Part shown: in pieces, positions 1 through 6,882 of the stretch | Position numbering within the stretch: the first letter of the stretch is position 1 | Layout of the letters: the number at the start of each line of letters is the position of its first letter | DNA from: Chloracidobacterium sp. | GTDB taxonomy: Bacteria > Acidobacteriota > Blastocatellia > Pyrinomonadales > Pyrinomonadaceae | Direction: 5' to 3' | DNA length: 64,000 bases | NCBI GenBank assembly: GCA_016720705.1 | Contig: JADKKB010000007.1 | Coordinates: 1,550,001 to 1,614,000, forward strand | Position numbers and translations under genes: made by a program | Notes under the pieces: generated by a model | Database searches by the model: none | What the model saw: only the letters and a program-made list of their open reading frames with translations | Told to the model about the DNA's origin: nothing

Positions 1-25
1 CATCGGTTGCGATCAATATCTTCAT
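1..25 (-). CDS. Universal stress protein UspA family, N-terminal fragment (runs off window)
   Basis: Only the first eight codons are present, reading MKILIATD on the minus strand from the ATG at 25. A strong ribosome binding site GAGGAGG lies 8-10 nt upstream. The opening MKILIATD(GS) is typical of UspA-family ATP-binding stress proteins, where the Asp begins the nucleotide-binding loop. It is divergent from the pyridoxamine-oxidase-like gene at 286 and next to other stress genes. A -24/-12-like element at 70-85 on the same strand could drive it. Identification rests on eight residues plus context, so it is tentative; the rest of the gene is outside the window. Confidence 0.55.
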
Positions 26-69
26 ATTTTTGGCCTCCTCAGAAAAGAATCCGGTCCATTATGGAATCG

Positions 70-85
70 TGCAATTGGCGTTCCG
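70..85 (-). promoter_or_regulatory. Putative sigma-54 promoter of the usp gene
   Basis: On the minus strand the sequence reads CGGAAC-N5-TTGCA. The GG and GC dinucleotides are exactly 10 bp apart, as sigma-54 requires, and the -12 element is perfect; the -24 element matches TGGCAC at 4 of 6. The predicted start falls near 58-60, about 34 nt before the ATG at 25. It is the weakest of five such elements in the first 1.7 kb. Confidence 0.45.
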
Positions 86-127
86 TTCGGTCGCCAATTT
101 CGCGATCATCGCCAAACGCAGGCAATA

Positions 128-172
128 GATCAGGATCTAGGGCAATTCCTCTGCGAGATATTCATCCTGATC
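128..172. promoter_or_regulatory. Inverted repeat between divergent sigma-54 promoters (possible enhancer-binding site)
   Basis: GATCAGGAT at 128-136 is repeated in perfect inverted orientation as ATCCTGATC at 164-172, about three helical turns apart. It lies roughly 70-110 bp upstream of the plus-strand -24/-12 element at 238 and 45-85 bp upstream of the minus-strand element at 70-85, which is where an activator site shared by the two divergent genes would be expected. No protein can be assigned from sequence alone. Confidence 0.35.
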
Positions 173-237
173 GTGAAATAACCCGCACCAAACTCGATAT
201 TTCCACATATTCAGGATAAATAGAAGTTCGAAATAAC

Positions 238-253
238 GGGCACGCACTTTGCT
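238..253 (+). promoter_or_regulatory. Sigma-54 (-24/-12) promoter
   Basis: GGGCAC-N5-TTGCT: one mismatch to TGGCAC at -24, a perfect TTGCW at -12, and the obligatory 10 bp between GG and GC. The expected start near 264 leaves a short leader containing the SD AAGGAG (270-275) before the ATG at 286. Confidence 0.7.
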
Positions 254-285
254 GTTATATTAGTTAGTTAAGGAGTATTGATCAT

Positions 286-774
286 ATGTTGGAAGTCGAA
301 GAACTATCGAGGCCGCAGATAGTTGAGTTGCTTGATCGAATCGATTACGGCCATTTGGCTTGTTCGCTAAACGATCTACCCTATGTGATTCCGGTACATT
401 TCGTACACGACAACGGTGAAATTTTCGTATATACCACCGAAGGAAAAAAATCGCGTATCCTTAGCGTAAATCCTCGGGTATGCCTTCAATTCGAGGAAGT
501 TATCGACAATCAAAATTGGGTAAGTGTAATCGTAGACGGTGAAGCAGCCCGAGTGACCGATCATGTAGAACGCGAACGGATACTCGCACTCATTGCCGAG
601 ATAAACCCTACGTTAACACCGGCAGTCAGCATTCACTGGATGGATAACTGGATCCGCGAAAATATCGAGGTGATCTATCGGATCGTTCCCCTAGAGATGA
701 ACGGCCGCCGGGCAGTCAGAACTGACGACAAAACAGAATACTTCGTTTCGAAACCGAAAAATACTATCCAATAG
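286..774 (+). CDS. Pyridoxamine 5'-phosphate oxidase-like flavin-binding protein
   Basis: This 162-residue protein fits the small split-barrel family related to pyridoxamine 5'-phosphate oxidase (Pyridox_ox_2 type), whose members bind FMN, F420 or haem. The N-terminal helix leads into a strand pattern typical of the fold (YGHLACSLNDLPYVIPVHF, then FVYTTEGKKSRIL, residues about 22-65), and the WVSVIVDGEA strand near residue 83 is also characteristic. There is no signal peptide, so it is cytosolic. The start is set by AAGGAG 10 nt upstream. A -24/-12 promoter lies just before it, so nitrogen- or stress-linked sigma-54 control is likely. It forms a single-gene unit closed by the hairpin at 780-804. 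The substrate is unknown; members are often stress- or nitroreductase-associated. Confidence 0.8.
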   Translation: MLEVEELSRPQIVELLDRIDYGHLACSLNDLPYVIPVHFVHDNGEIFVYTTEGKKSRILSVNPRVCLQFEEVIDNQNWVSVIVDGEAARVTDHVERERILALIAEINPTLTPAVSIHWMDNWIRENIEVIYRIVPLEMNGRRAVRTDDKTEYFVSKPKNTIQ

Positions 775-779
775 CAACT

Positions 780-804
780 CGAGCCCGCAATATCTGCGGG
801 CTCG
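780..804. terminator. Hairpin between convergent genes
   Basis: A perfect 10-bp stem (CGAGCCCGCA / TGCGGGCTCG) with a 5-nt loop lies between the stop codons of the genes at 774 and 830. It has no strong U-tract on either side, so it may act as a weak bidirectional terminator. Confidence 0.6.
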
Positions 805-829
805 TAAACTATTGGTCTTATTCGAGTTG

Positions 830-1210
830 CTAACCAAGTGTCAGCAACTCGCTTTTTACATATTCAACCAGAAACGGCATTGGATGTAGAAAATTAACAA
901 GTGTCTTCGTTCCGGAGACATCTTCGATATCAAGTGTTCCGCCGGGGCCGTTGGCTTCAAACGCAACCGTCCTGGGACTGTAAATATTATGTGTCTGGTG
1001 ACTCTTCCAACCAGCACCGACATTCAGTTCCATTACGTCGTGACCGTGTTTGTTATCGTAAGTTAGCCCGTTAAATGGTAGTCCCTCAGAAAGCATTTGG
1101 GCGCCGAACCTTTGATCTAGTATCTGAACCGATACCTCCCAGTCTAAAAAATCCTGACTAATCCGGTGGAAAAATTCCTCCCAGTCGGCTTGTTGAATTT
1201 TCTCCGTCAT
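830..1210 (-). CDS. DUF5335 family protein
   Basis: This 126-residue protein matches the layout of DUF5335: an N-terminal segment with W-E-E-F-F and a following W-x-V-x-V strand (residues about 10-30), then a short beta-rich middle with LPFNGLTYD and a C-terminal SGTKTLVNFLHP stretch. It has no signal peptide or membrane segment. The start is certain because the SD AGGAGGTGAT is almost a full anti-SD complement 5-6 nt upstream. The family has no established biochemical role; it is often encoded near stress and Hsp20 genes, as here. A sigma-54 promoter at 1270-1285 reads toward it. Confidence 0.75.
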   Translation of the reverse strand: MTEKIQQADWEEFFHRISQDFLDWEVSVQILDQRFGAQMLSEGLPFNGLTYDNKHGHDVMELNVGAGWKSHQTHNIYSPRTVAFEANGPGGTLDIEDVSGTKTLVNFLHPMPFLVEYVKSELLTLG

Positions 1211-1269
1211 AACATCACCTCCTAACTTGCCCGGTCATTTGAATCCTCAGATGGTTCGCCTATTTTCTA

Positions 1270-1285
1270 AGCAAAAGTTGTACCA
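1270..1285 (-). promoter_or_regulatory. Sigma-54 promoter of the DUF5335 gene
   Basis: On the minus strand: TGGTAC-N5-TTGCT with exact GG-N10-GC spacing and a single deviation (T for C) in the -24 hexamer. The predicted start near 1258 gives a leader of about 48 nt to the ATG at 1210. Confidence 0.7.
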
Positions 1286-1443
1286 GATATCCGCACATCA
1301 AATTTGGGCATCTGGAGTATATGACCAGACTCAATTCGTGAAAAATCACACGCAAAACGAATTACATCGTGAATTTTCTCGCGGTCACTGCCGGGCAGCA
1401 TCAGACCGCCCTGAGATTTAGAGTCAAAATGATGTCTGACTTT

Positions 1444-1459
1444 TGGCACGGCATTTGCC
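1444..1459 (+). promoter_or_regulatory. Second plus-strand sigma-54-like promoter, upstream of non-coding DNA
   Basis: TGGCAC-N5-TTGCC: perfect -24 element, -12 element with GC intact and one mismatch, exact 10-bp GG-GC spacing. No gene starts within 300 nt downstream. Its expected transcript would begin near 1471 and pass through four consecutive stem-loops before meeting the promoter at 1690. It could drive a small RNA or a long leader of the hsp20 operon. Confidence 0.5.
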
Positions 1460-1469
1460 ATGTCTTTTA

Positions 1470-1660
1470 GTAGAAGAATTAGGCGGGAAGTACTTTACCG
1501 CCGATAAATTTCGATCGCAACCCTTTTGGGGAGTGTCGAAACAACGAGATCGCGGAAATCCGACCTGGGGCCAGCGCCGACCCCTAATGTGGTTTCCGCG
1601 GTCTTCATTTGCGCGTAAAATATCGCGACCACCCCTCACTATGCGGCTTTTTACGCGCCC
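1470..1660 (+). ncRNA. Candidate structured RNA between tandem sigma-54 promoters
   Basis: This stretch has no convincing ORF but shows four stem-loops in a row. These are GGCGG/CCGCC (1482-1502); TTCGA/TCGAA around CCC-TTTT-GGG (1510-1540); CGCGGAAA/TTTCCGCG (1551-1558 with 1593-1600) enclosing GGGG/CCCC (1567-1584); and a perfect 10-bp pair GCGCGTAAAA/TTTTACGCGC (1611-1620 with 1649-1658). A -24/-12 element sits just upstream. There is no U-tract after the last stem, so the 3' end is undefined. It could also be decayed coding DNA or a regulatory region for the next promoter. The family is not recognised. Confidence 0.35.
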
Positions 1661-1689
1661 CAACCGCTCATTTTCGAGGTATATCGCAC

Positions 1690-1705
1690 TGGCACGTTCC
1701 TTGCA
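1690..1705 (+). promoter_or_regulatory. Consensus sigma-54 promoter of the small-membrane-protein/hsp20 operon
   Basis: TGGCACGTTCCTTGCA matches the sigma-54 consensus TGGCACG-N4-TTGCW at every defined position. The predicted start near 1717 places the 26-bp palindrome at 1727-1752 inside the 5' leader, ahead of the SD AGGAG at 1766. Confidence 0.85.
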
Positions 1706-1726
1706 GTTTAGGTGAATGAGAAGACA

Positions 1727-1752
1727 AATAAGCGAGATCGATCTCGCTTATT
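1727..1752. promoter_or_regulatory. Perfect 26-bp palindrome in the hsp20 operon leader
   Basis: Each arm is 13 nt (AATAAGCGAGATC and its exact reverse complement) with no spacer. It begins about 10 nt after the predicted sigma-54 start and ends 14 nt before the SD. As DNA it could be an operator for a dimeric repressor; as RNA it could form an 11-bp hairpin affecting stability or translation. Confidence 0.6.
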
Positions 1753-1778
1753 AAAAGTTGGGAATAGGAGAAATTAGT

Positions 1779-2039
1779 ATGGTCAAATTATACGGAGTGT
1801 TTTGGCTGGTGTTGGCGGTCGTCGGTTTAGTCCTTGCCTTGGCGGGATTGATGACGATGCCTGTGATGGTTCTCTTTGGCTTCGTTTTATTCGGGATGAT
1901 CTTTATGGGAATGATAGCCGTGTTGCCGACAATGGTGTCGGATCATTCGCTGGATCCATCTCCCTCGAAACCGGTTAAAGTGAACGCGAGGCATTCTGAT
2001 CGCAAACTGGAGCGGCCCATTAGGTCCGTACATGCATAA
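1779..2039 (+). CDS. Small two-helix membrane protein
   Basis: This 86-residue protein has two hydrophobic segments (residues about 5-25 and 30-52, rich in Val, Leu, Met and Gly) followed by a polar basic tail ending near PIRSVHA. The start chosen is the ATG with AGGAG 8 nt upstream, in preference to a TTG 21 nt earlier. It is the first gene after a consensus sigma-54 promoter and precedes hsp20 by about 70 nt, so the two are probably co-transcribed. No family is recognised. A membrane stress role is a guess from context only. Confidence 0.65.
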   Translation: MVKLYGVFWLVLAVVGLVLALAGLMTMPVMVLFGFVLFGMIFMGMIAVLPTMVSDHSLDPSPSKPVKVNARHSDRKLERPIRSVHA

Positions 2040-2108
2040 TTCTATTTCCAGATAGACCTGACACCTTGCATAGCTTTACGATGCCGGGCGTCATTGGAGT
2101 ATAGGGAT

Positions 2109-2642
2109 ATGAAAAATGAAGGAACATTAATGGTAAAAGAACCGGAAACGACCAACAAGGACTTTCCGGCATTTGTCGAGCTCGAAAAGATGCTCGAACG
2201 TGTGGCTGAATTTACGTCGGAGACATCAAAAAAGGCGTACGACTATTTTATGTTGCGGGGCGATGACCTTACATCGCACTTTGATGATTGGCTCAAGGCG
2301 GAGATGGAAATATTACGTCCGACGCCGCTCGAGATCACTGAGACAAACGAAACGATCAGCGTTCGTGCCGCAGTTCCGGGCTTCAAGCCGGAAGAAATAG
2401 ACATAAGCCTCAAGGATGATCTGCTGATAATATCAGGCGAAATGAAGTCTGAAGAAAAGAAAGATGACGAAAAGCTGTTTCTCAATGAATGGCGAAGCAA
2501 TCGCTTTTGCCGACAAATGAGACTGCCAAGCGAGGTCGAAACAGAAAACGTCACGGCACAGCTGAAAGACGGGATCCTTCACCTTTCGCTTAAAAAGAAG
2601 GCAGCCGAAGAGGCCGCAAAGATCGCGGTAACGGCGGCATAA
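2109..2642 (+). CDS. Hsp20/alpha-crystallin family small heat-shock protein
   Basis: This ATP-independent holdase binds unfolding proteins. It is about 177 residues long. The alpha-crystallin domain occupies roughly residues 70-160, with PTPLEITETNETISVRA opening it, the loop VPGFKPEEIDISLKDDLLIISGE in the middle, and the diagnostic DGILHLSLKKK near the end. The variable N-terminal arm is acidic and helical. Three starts are possible: TTG 2094, ATG 2109 (GGAG upstream) and ATG 2130 (GAAGGA with a 6-nt gap); 2109 is used, 2130 is equally plausible. It is followed by a clear terminator. Expression probably depends on the sigma-54 promoter at 1690, unlike the sigma-32 or HrcA control usual for hsp20. 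Confidence 0.9.
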   Translation: MKNEGTLMVKEPETTNKDFPAFVELEKMLERVAEFTSETSKKAYDYFMLRGDDLTSHFDDWLKAEMEILRPTPLEITETNETISVRAAVPGFKPEEIDISLKDDLLIISGEMKSEEKKDDEKLFLNEWRSNRFCRQMRLPSEVETENVTAQLKDGILHLSLKKKAAEEAAKIAVTAA

Positions 2643-2662
2643 TTGCCGCCAATGGGCTGCGG

Positions 2663-2708
2663 ATCAGACTGGTATTGCCGTTCCGGTCTGATTCGTAGCT
2701 CTTTTTTT
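2663..2708 (+). terminator. Rho-independent terminator after hsp20
   Basis: A 10-bp stem (ATCAGACTGG / CCGGTCTGAT, one G-T pair) with a 10-nt loop is followed after eight nucleotides by a seven-T run. The T-run abuts the stop codon of the convergent mnmE. Confidence 0.75.
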
Positions 2709-4089
2709 ACTTGCCAATGCAAAAGGTGGCAAATATCTGGTCTAGCATATCTTCGGTCGTGGTTTCGCCCGTGATATCGCCCAAATATCGCAATGCGTTA
2801 TGTAAGCCGATCAGTACGATCTCCTCGCTCAAGCGTTCATCCAACCGCTCTACTGAATCTTCGATCTCACTCTTTGTGCGAAGCAATAAGTCGTGATGCC
2901 GAGCGTCAGAAACCAGAAATCCGGCGTTCGAAATATCCTCCGGAGCAAACGGTTTGATGATCGCATCTCTCAGTGCATCAATACCCTCGCCGGATTTAGC
3001 CGAAACGGGTGTGATCCGAGGGCGCAAGTATCCAAGGCTCGAGTGTTCCCCGGCGATAACGCGATCAATGTCCCACGATGGAACCTTGTCGATCTTGTTG
3101 AGCGCGACGATAAAGTCAAACTTACGGACGCTGTCGAGTATCTTGTGATCTTCTTTGGTTATCGGTTCGGACGCATCCAGGATGACTATCACAAGGTCAG
3201 CATCCGCCATCAATGCTCTCGACCTCTCAACGCCGATGCTTTCGACGGTGTCGCTGGTCTCGCGCAATCCTGCAGTATCAATCAATGAGATCGGAATATT
3301 ACTGATCACCATCCGCTCGTGAATTTGATCGCGTGTGGTACCGGCAATATCGGTGACGATAGCTCGGTCACCGCCAAACATGCTGTTGAAGAGGCTCGAT
3401 TTTCCAACGTTCGGCCTGCCGACTATCGCGACACATAACCCTTCACGGATGAGATGCCCGGCCCTATATGTGCCGGCTAGCCGTTCGATTTCCCGGGCGA
3501 TGTCGATCAGACTCGTTCGAACGCTCTCAAGTTGAGTCGCCGGGAGGTCGTCCTCAACAAACTCAAGAGCCGATTCGAGTACGACGATCACACTCAATAT
3601 CTCATTTTTGAGCGGGGTCAACTGGCGCGACATTTCGCCGCTCATTTGTCTGGCTGCTTGCCTGGCTGATGCTGCCGTTTGCGCGTCGATCAGGTCACGG
3701 ATCGCTTCGGCCTCGGCCAGATCGATCCTGCCGTTTGAAAGGGCTCTTAAGGTAAACTCCCCGGGCTCGGCCATACGGGCATCGAGCGAGAGGCATATAT
3801 CGATCACCTGTCTGAGTAGTACGGGCGAGCCGTGACAACTGATCTCAATAACGTCCTCGCCGGTAAATGAGCGTGGACCGGGGAAATAAGTGACGATCGC
3901 CTCGTCGATCACTTCATTCGTTGATGGGTAGTAGAGCTTTTGCAGCGTTGCGAACCGCGGTTTTGGCGAGAATTTATCATCCCCTGTCATTCGCCCGGTG
4001 ATCGCTGTAGCCGCATCACCGCTAATGCGGATCACGCCGATACCGCTACGGCCTGTTGGGGTTGCAAGTGCGACGATCGTATCGGGCAT
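2707..4089 (-). CDS. mnmE: tRNA-5-carboxymethylaminomethyluridine GTPase MnmE
   Basis: MnmE, with MnmG, modifies the wobble uridine of certain tRNAs. The protein is 460 residues, the normal length. The N-terminal folate-binding domain starts PDTIVALATPTGRSGIGVIRISG. A helical domain is split around the G domain, whose motifs are GRPNVGKSS (about 224-232), DTAG (about 271-274) and NKID (about 331-334). The C-terminus is the family's CIGK, with Cys at 457. The ORF remains open upstream, but the ATG at 4089 gives the conserved N-terminus. It is last in the rpmH-rnpA-yidD-yidC-jag-mnmE cluster. Confidence 0.97.
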   Translation of the reverse strand: MPDTIVALATPTGRSGIGVIRISGDAATAITGRMTGDDKFSPKPRFATLQKLYYPSTNEVIDEAIVTYFPGPRSFTGEDVIEISCHGSPVLLRQVIDICLSLDARMAEPGEFTLRALSNGRIDLAEAEAIRDLIDAQTAASARQAARQMSGEMSRQLTPLKNEILSVIVVLESALEFVEDDLPATQLESVRTSLIDIAREIERLAGTYRAGHLIREGLCVAIVGRPNVGKSSLFNSMFGGDRAIVTDIAGTTRDQIHERMVISNIPISLIDTAGLRETSDTVESIGVERSRALMADADLVIVILDASEPITKEDHKILDSVRKFDFIVALNKIDKVPSWDIDRVIAGEHSSLGYLRPRITPVSAKSGEGIDALRDAIIKPFAPEDISNAGFLVSDARHHDLLLRTKSEIEDSVERLDERLSEEIVLIGLHNALRYLGDITGETTTEDMLDQIFATFCIGK

Positions 4090-4180
4090 AGATGATATTT
4101 CACCACACAAAAAGCAAAGAGCACAGGGCAAGTGATCGAAACTCGCCTTGTGCCCATTGATAAGATCTGCTGCAGTATTG

Positions 4181-4630
4181 CTACTGCAACCGCACCTGCA
4201 GGCGTCGATCGCGGCCGTCACCGACCGACTCAGTAAATAGATCTTCTTCCTTTTGCAGGGTCATATGAATGATCCGCCGCTCGGTCGAATTGAGCACGCC
4301 AAATGTGAATGGCTTGCCATTTTTACGAACCTGGTCCGCCGCAAATTTTGCCATTGCGTGCAACTCGGCTTTGCGAGTCTGTCGGAATCCTTCCGCATCG
4401 ACGACAAAACGATGCTCACGATCCAGTTCGCGGCCGTAAACCTGAAAGAGCAGGACCTCAAACGCATCCAGCAGTTCACCGTTTTCCGCTAGGGCAAAGT
4501 GAGAATCCTCGCCGCTGAGGTCTATCAGACAGCCTTCGTCGTTCCAGGTTGAGGTCACCGTCAGGTCAAACTTCATATCAGAAACAAGACCGGACAGGAA
4601 ATCCTTGGCATTTTCACAAATTTCACTCAT
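4181..4630 (-). CDS. jag: KhpB/Jag RNA-binding protein (KH-like plus R3H)
   Basis: This 149-residue protein lies between yidC and mnmE, the classic Jag/KhpB position. Residues about 10-75 form a degenerate KH-like domain (FLSGLVSDMKFDLTV, then ELLDAFEVLLFQVYGRE). The R3H motif RRIIH lies near residue 115 in LNSTERRIIHMTL, preceded by the conserved FAADQVRKNGKPFTFGVLN. The N-terminal Jag-N domain of Firmicutes proteins is absent. The ATG at 4630 is preferred to an in-frame TTG three codons earlier. It probably binds RNA and affects cell-envelope or division genes as in Gram-positive relatives; that role is inferred. Confidence 0.85.
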   Translation of the reverse strand: MSEICENAKDFLSGLVSDMKFDLTVTSTWNDEGCLIDLSGEDSHFALAENGELLDAFEVLLFQVYGRELDREHRFVVDAEGFRQTRKAELHAMAKFAADQVRKNGKPFTFGVLNSTERRIIHMTLQKEEDLFTESVGDGRDRRLQVRLQ

Positions 4631-4677
4631 ATTCTTCAAAAAGTCCGGATCTGCGTCCTAGGCCGGCGATCGGCGAG

Positions 4678-6594
4678 TTATTTGGACTTCACCTTCTTAG
4701 CATTTACCGGAACGGAATCGACCATCTGGGTCCCGGGCGGTACGGCCGGTTTGTTCAAACGGTTGATCACCATTTGCTGGCCAAAACTGACAATGTTTCC
4801 AAAGAACCAGTAAAGTAATAATCCGGACGGGGCCGACCACATCACCCACAACATCATCACCGGCATCAGATAGGTCATCATCTTCTGCTGCATCTGCTGC
4901 TCGGACGTAACCGTCGCGGCAGTCGGCGTGAACTTCATCGAGAGAACCATCGAGATCGCAAATGCAAACTCGAGCAGATGCCACGGATCTGCAGCAGATA
5001 GATCCGGTAGCCACAAGAATGTTGCCTGCCGAACCTCAAGCGACACCGTTACGGCCGTGTAAAAAGCGATCAGTAGCGGAAACTGCAAAAGCATCGGAAG
5101 ACATCCGCCGATCGGCAAAGCGTCCTTGGTCAGCTTAAGCTGCTCCATCTGCAGGGCACGCATTCGCGGGTCGTCGGTCGGGACGCCCTTCTTCTGCATA
5201 TCCTTGATCCTATCCTGTATGTCCTTCATCTTCGGCGCATTGCCAGAAGCTTTCTTAAATGACTTGGACTGCGACCATCTGAGCGGAAACAGAAGCGAAT
5301 AGAAAAGGAAAGTGAAAACAATGATCGCGATGCCGTAGTTGTGCGTTAGCCCGTTAAAGAAATTAAGGGCATAAAGGATCGGGATCGAAAGCGGTTTTGT
5401 TAGCCATCTGAGCCACCAATAGTTGCTGAAATTGATAAGGTTTGTGATCTCGACCGGACGTCCGACTTGATCCGACAACGGTTGGTTGAGCGACGACAGC
5501 AGAAAATAGTCTTTGGTTCCCGTAAAGATCTTGGTCACCGAACCGTCCGCCGTGATCGGCATATAAACGGTTACGAGATGCCGAGTTTCGCTGGTCTTGG
5601 CGTTGCGAAGCACCCATTGAAAGATGCTATCGTAGAACGGCTTTGTCTGGACGTCATATTTTGCGGCTCGATATTCTAGTCCCTGAACCTGTGTCGCAGG
5701 TATCGCCGCCATTGCAAAATAAGCATCGCCGACGCCGGCCCAGTCGACCGTGCCGCTGTCCGTCAATGACGATTGCCCGTTCGCGTCGTAAACGAATGTG
5801 TAGTTGCCCTGGTGACGCTTAATATCACCATTGATCGATGCAACAGCTTCTGACTCGATATGGTAAAAATTGTGATTATTGATGGCGTGATCGCCAATGC
5901 TTGCACCGATCAGCAATTTTGGATTCGGTACGCTCTCGCCGCCTTTCTTAAGGCTGATGCCGAGATCGGCAATATAGCTGTCGCCCCTAAAAACGAAATT
6001 TTTCTTAACCTCGACGCCTGAGGCATCGGTCAACGTAAACTCGATCTGCTTTTCCTGTCCGACAGCCAGTGTAACCGTTTCTTCGGCCGTTGAGATCGCG
6101 TAATTTCGGCCATTTACGATATCATTTACCGCCGCATCGTCAGTGCTGAGTCTAAACGGCACTTCCTGCGGGCTTCGGGCCAGAGCCTCAGGCGAGATGA
6201 GCTGCATTGGCTTTTTGTCCGCCTCGTTAGATCCGTCCGCGTACACAGGAAATTGGCTTTTCGGCGAATCATTCTTAAGAATGATCCAACTCGTGGCAAG
6301 AGCACCCTTTGAGTCGAGTGTTACCTCGTAAAGCGGTGATTTGATCGTGATCTTACGATTAGGTGTCGTGTCGAGCGTGGTCGCGGCAGGCGTAACAGCC
6401 GGCGTCTGAGCCACCGGGGCCGGCGTTGGGGTCGCTGCCGCAATATTAGCGTTCGAGGCGACATTGGCGTTCGTATTTGCATCGCCAGCCGGCGGTTTTG
6501 GTGCAAAAAAGTATGACCAACCAAAAAGTACGACCATCGATAGCACGGCCGCGATCAAGAAACGCGATTGACTCTGATTACCGGAATTTTCCAT
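4678..6594 (-). CDS. yidC: Membrane protein insertase YidC
   Basis: YidC inserts and folds inner-membrane proteins with or without SecYEG. The 638-residue length and layout are those of Gram-negative YidC: an N-terminal transmembrane anchor (residues about 12-30), an Ala/Pro/Thr-rich linker (about 35-80), a large periplasmic beta-supersandwich domain, then five transmembrane helices of the Oxa1 core from about residue 380. The core includes the cytoplasmic loop with MQKKGVPTDDPRMRALQMEQ and the LPIGGCLPMLLQFPLLIAFY segment. The C-tail is basic (NAKKVKSK). The start overlaps the yidD stop by one nucleotide (TAATG), so translation is probably coupled. Confidence 0.97.
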   Translation of the reverse strand: MENSGNQSQSRFLIAAVLSMVVLFGWSYFFAPKPPAGDANTNANVASNANIAAATPTPAPVAQTPAVTPAATTLDTTPNRKITIKSPLYEVTLDSKGALATSWIILKNDSPKSQFPVYADGSNEADKKPMQLISPEALARSPQEVPFRLSTDDAAVNDIVNGRNYAISTAEETVTLAVGQEKQIEFTLTDASGVEVKKNFVFRGDSYIADLGISLKKGGESVPNPKLLIGASIGDHAINNHNFYHIESEAVASINGDIKRHQGNYTFVYDANGQSSLTDSGTVDWAGVGDAYFAMAAIPATQVQGLEYRAAKYDVQTKPFYDSIFQWVLRNAKTSETRHLVTVYMPITADGSVTKIFTGTKDYFLLSSLNQPLSDQVGRPVEITNLINFSNYWWLRWLTKPLSIPILYALNFFNGLTHNYGIAIIVFTFLFYSLLFPLRWSQSKSFKKASGNAPKMKDIQDRIKDMQKKGVPTDDPRMRALQMEQLKLTKDALPIGGCLPMLLQFPLLIAFYTAVTVSLEVRQATFLWLPDLSAADPWHLLEFAFAISMVLSMKFTPTAATVTSEQQMQQKMMTYLMPVMMLWVMWSAPSGLLLYWFFGNIVSFGQQMVINRLNKPAVPPGTQMVDSVPVNAKKVKSK

Positions 6595-6803
6595 TATTTC
6601 ACCGGGTCGTGCCCGCCTTTACAAAACGGCTGACATCTTAAAATACGCGTTAGACCCATCCAAGTTCCGCGTAATGCGCCATACTTTTCAACGGCCTGAC
6701 GAGCATAATCCGAACACGTTGGCTCGAAACGGCACGCCGGCGGCAGAAACGGCGATAGAAACGCCTTATAAATACCCAAAAGATCTAGAACCAAAAACTT
6801 CAT
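6594..6803 (-). CDS. yidD: Membrane protein insertion efficiency factor YidD
   Basis: This 69-residue protein has the full YidD signature: an amphipathic N-terminal helix, then YKAFLSPFLPPACRFEPTCSDYA, then GTWMGLTRILRCQPFCKGGHDPV. The Cys residues and the S-P-x-L-P-P-x-C-R-F-x-P-T-C-S motif are intact. It is thought to help YidC-dependent insertion. The ATG at 6803 is chosen because earlier in-frame codons come from a polypyrimidine repeat. No good SD is visible. It overlaps yidC by one nucleotide. Confidence 0.95.
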   Translation of the reverse strand: MKFLVLDLLGIYKAFLSPFLPPACRFEPTCSDYARQAVEKYGALRGTWMGLTRILRCQPFCKGGHDPVK

Positions 6804-6857
6804 CTGCAAAAGAAAAAAAGACAAAAGAAAAAAGGCAAAAGCAAAGTTTCCGTCTGA

Positions 6858-6882
6858 TCTTTTACTTTTTACTTTTTACTTT
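6858..6882. repeat. Short tandem TTTTTAC repeat
   Basis: TTTTACT-like units occur three times in tandem and continue leftward into a purine-rich tract (6806-6845) between rnpA and yidD. The last codons of rnpA (SKK) are made from the repeat, so the rnpA 3' end appears to have been reshaped by it. Confidence 0.6.

Noticed and set aside
1443..1715. 90-codon plus-strand ORF in the spacer upstream of hsp20
   Set aside because: No SD, odd composition rich in Arg, Trp and Phe, overlapped by several stem-loops and by the consensus sigma-54 promoter; it looks like non-coding DNA.
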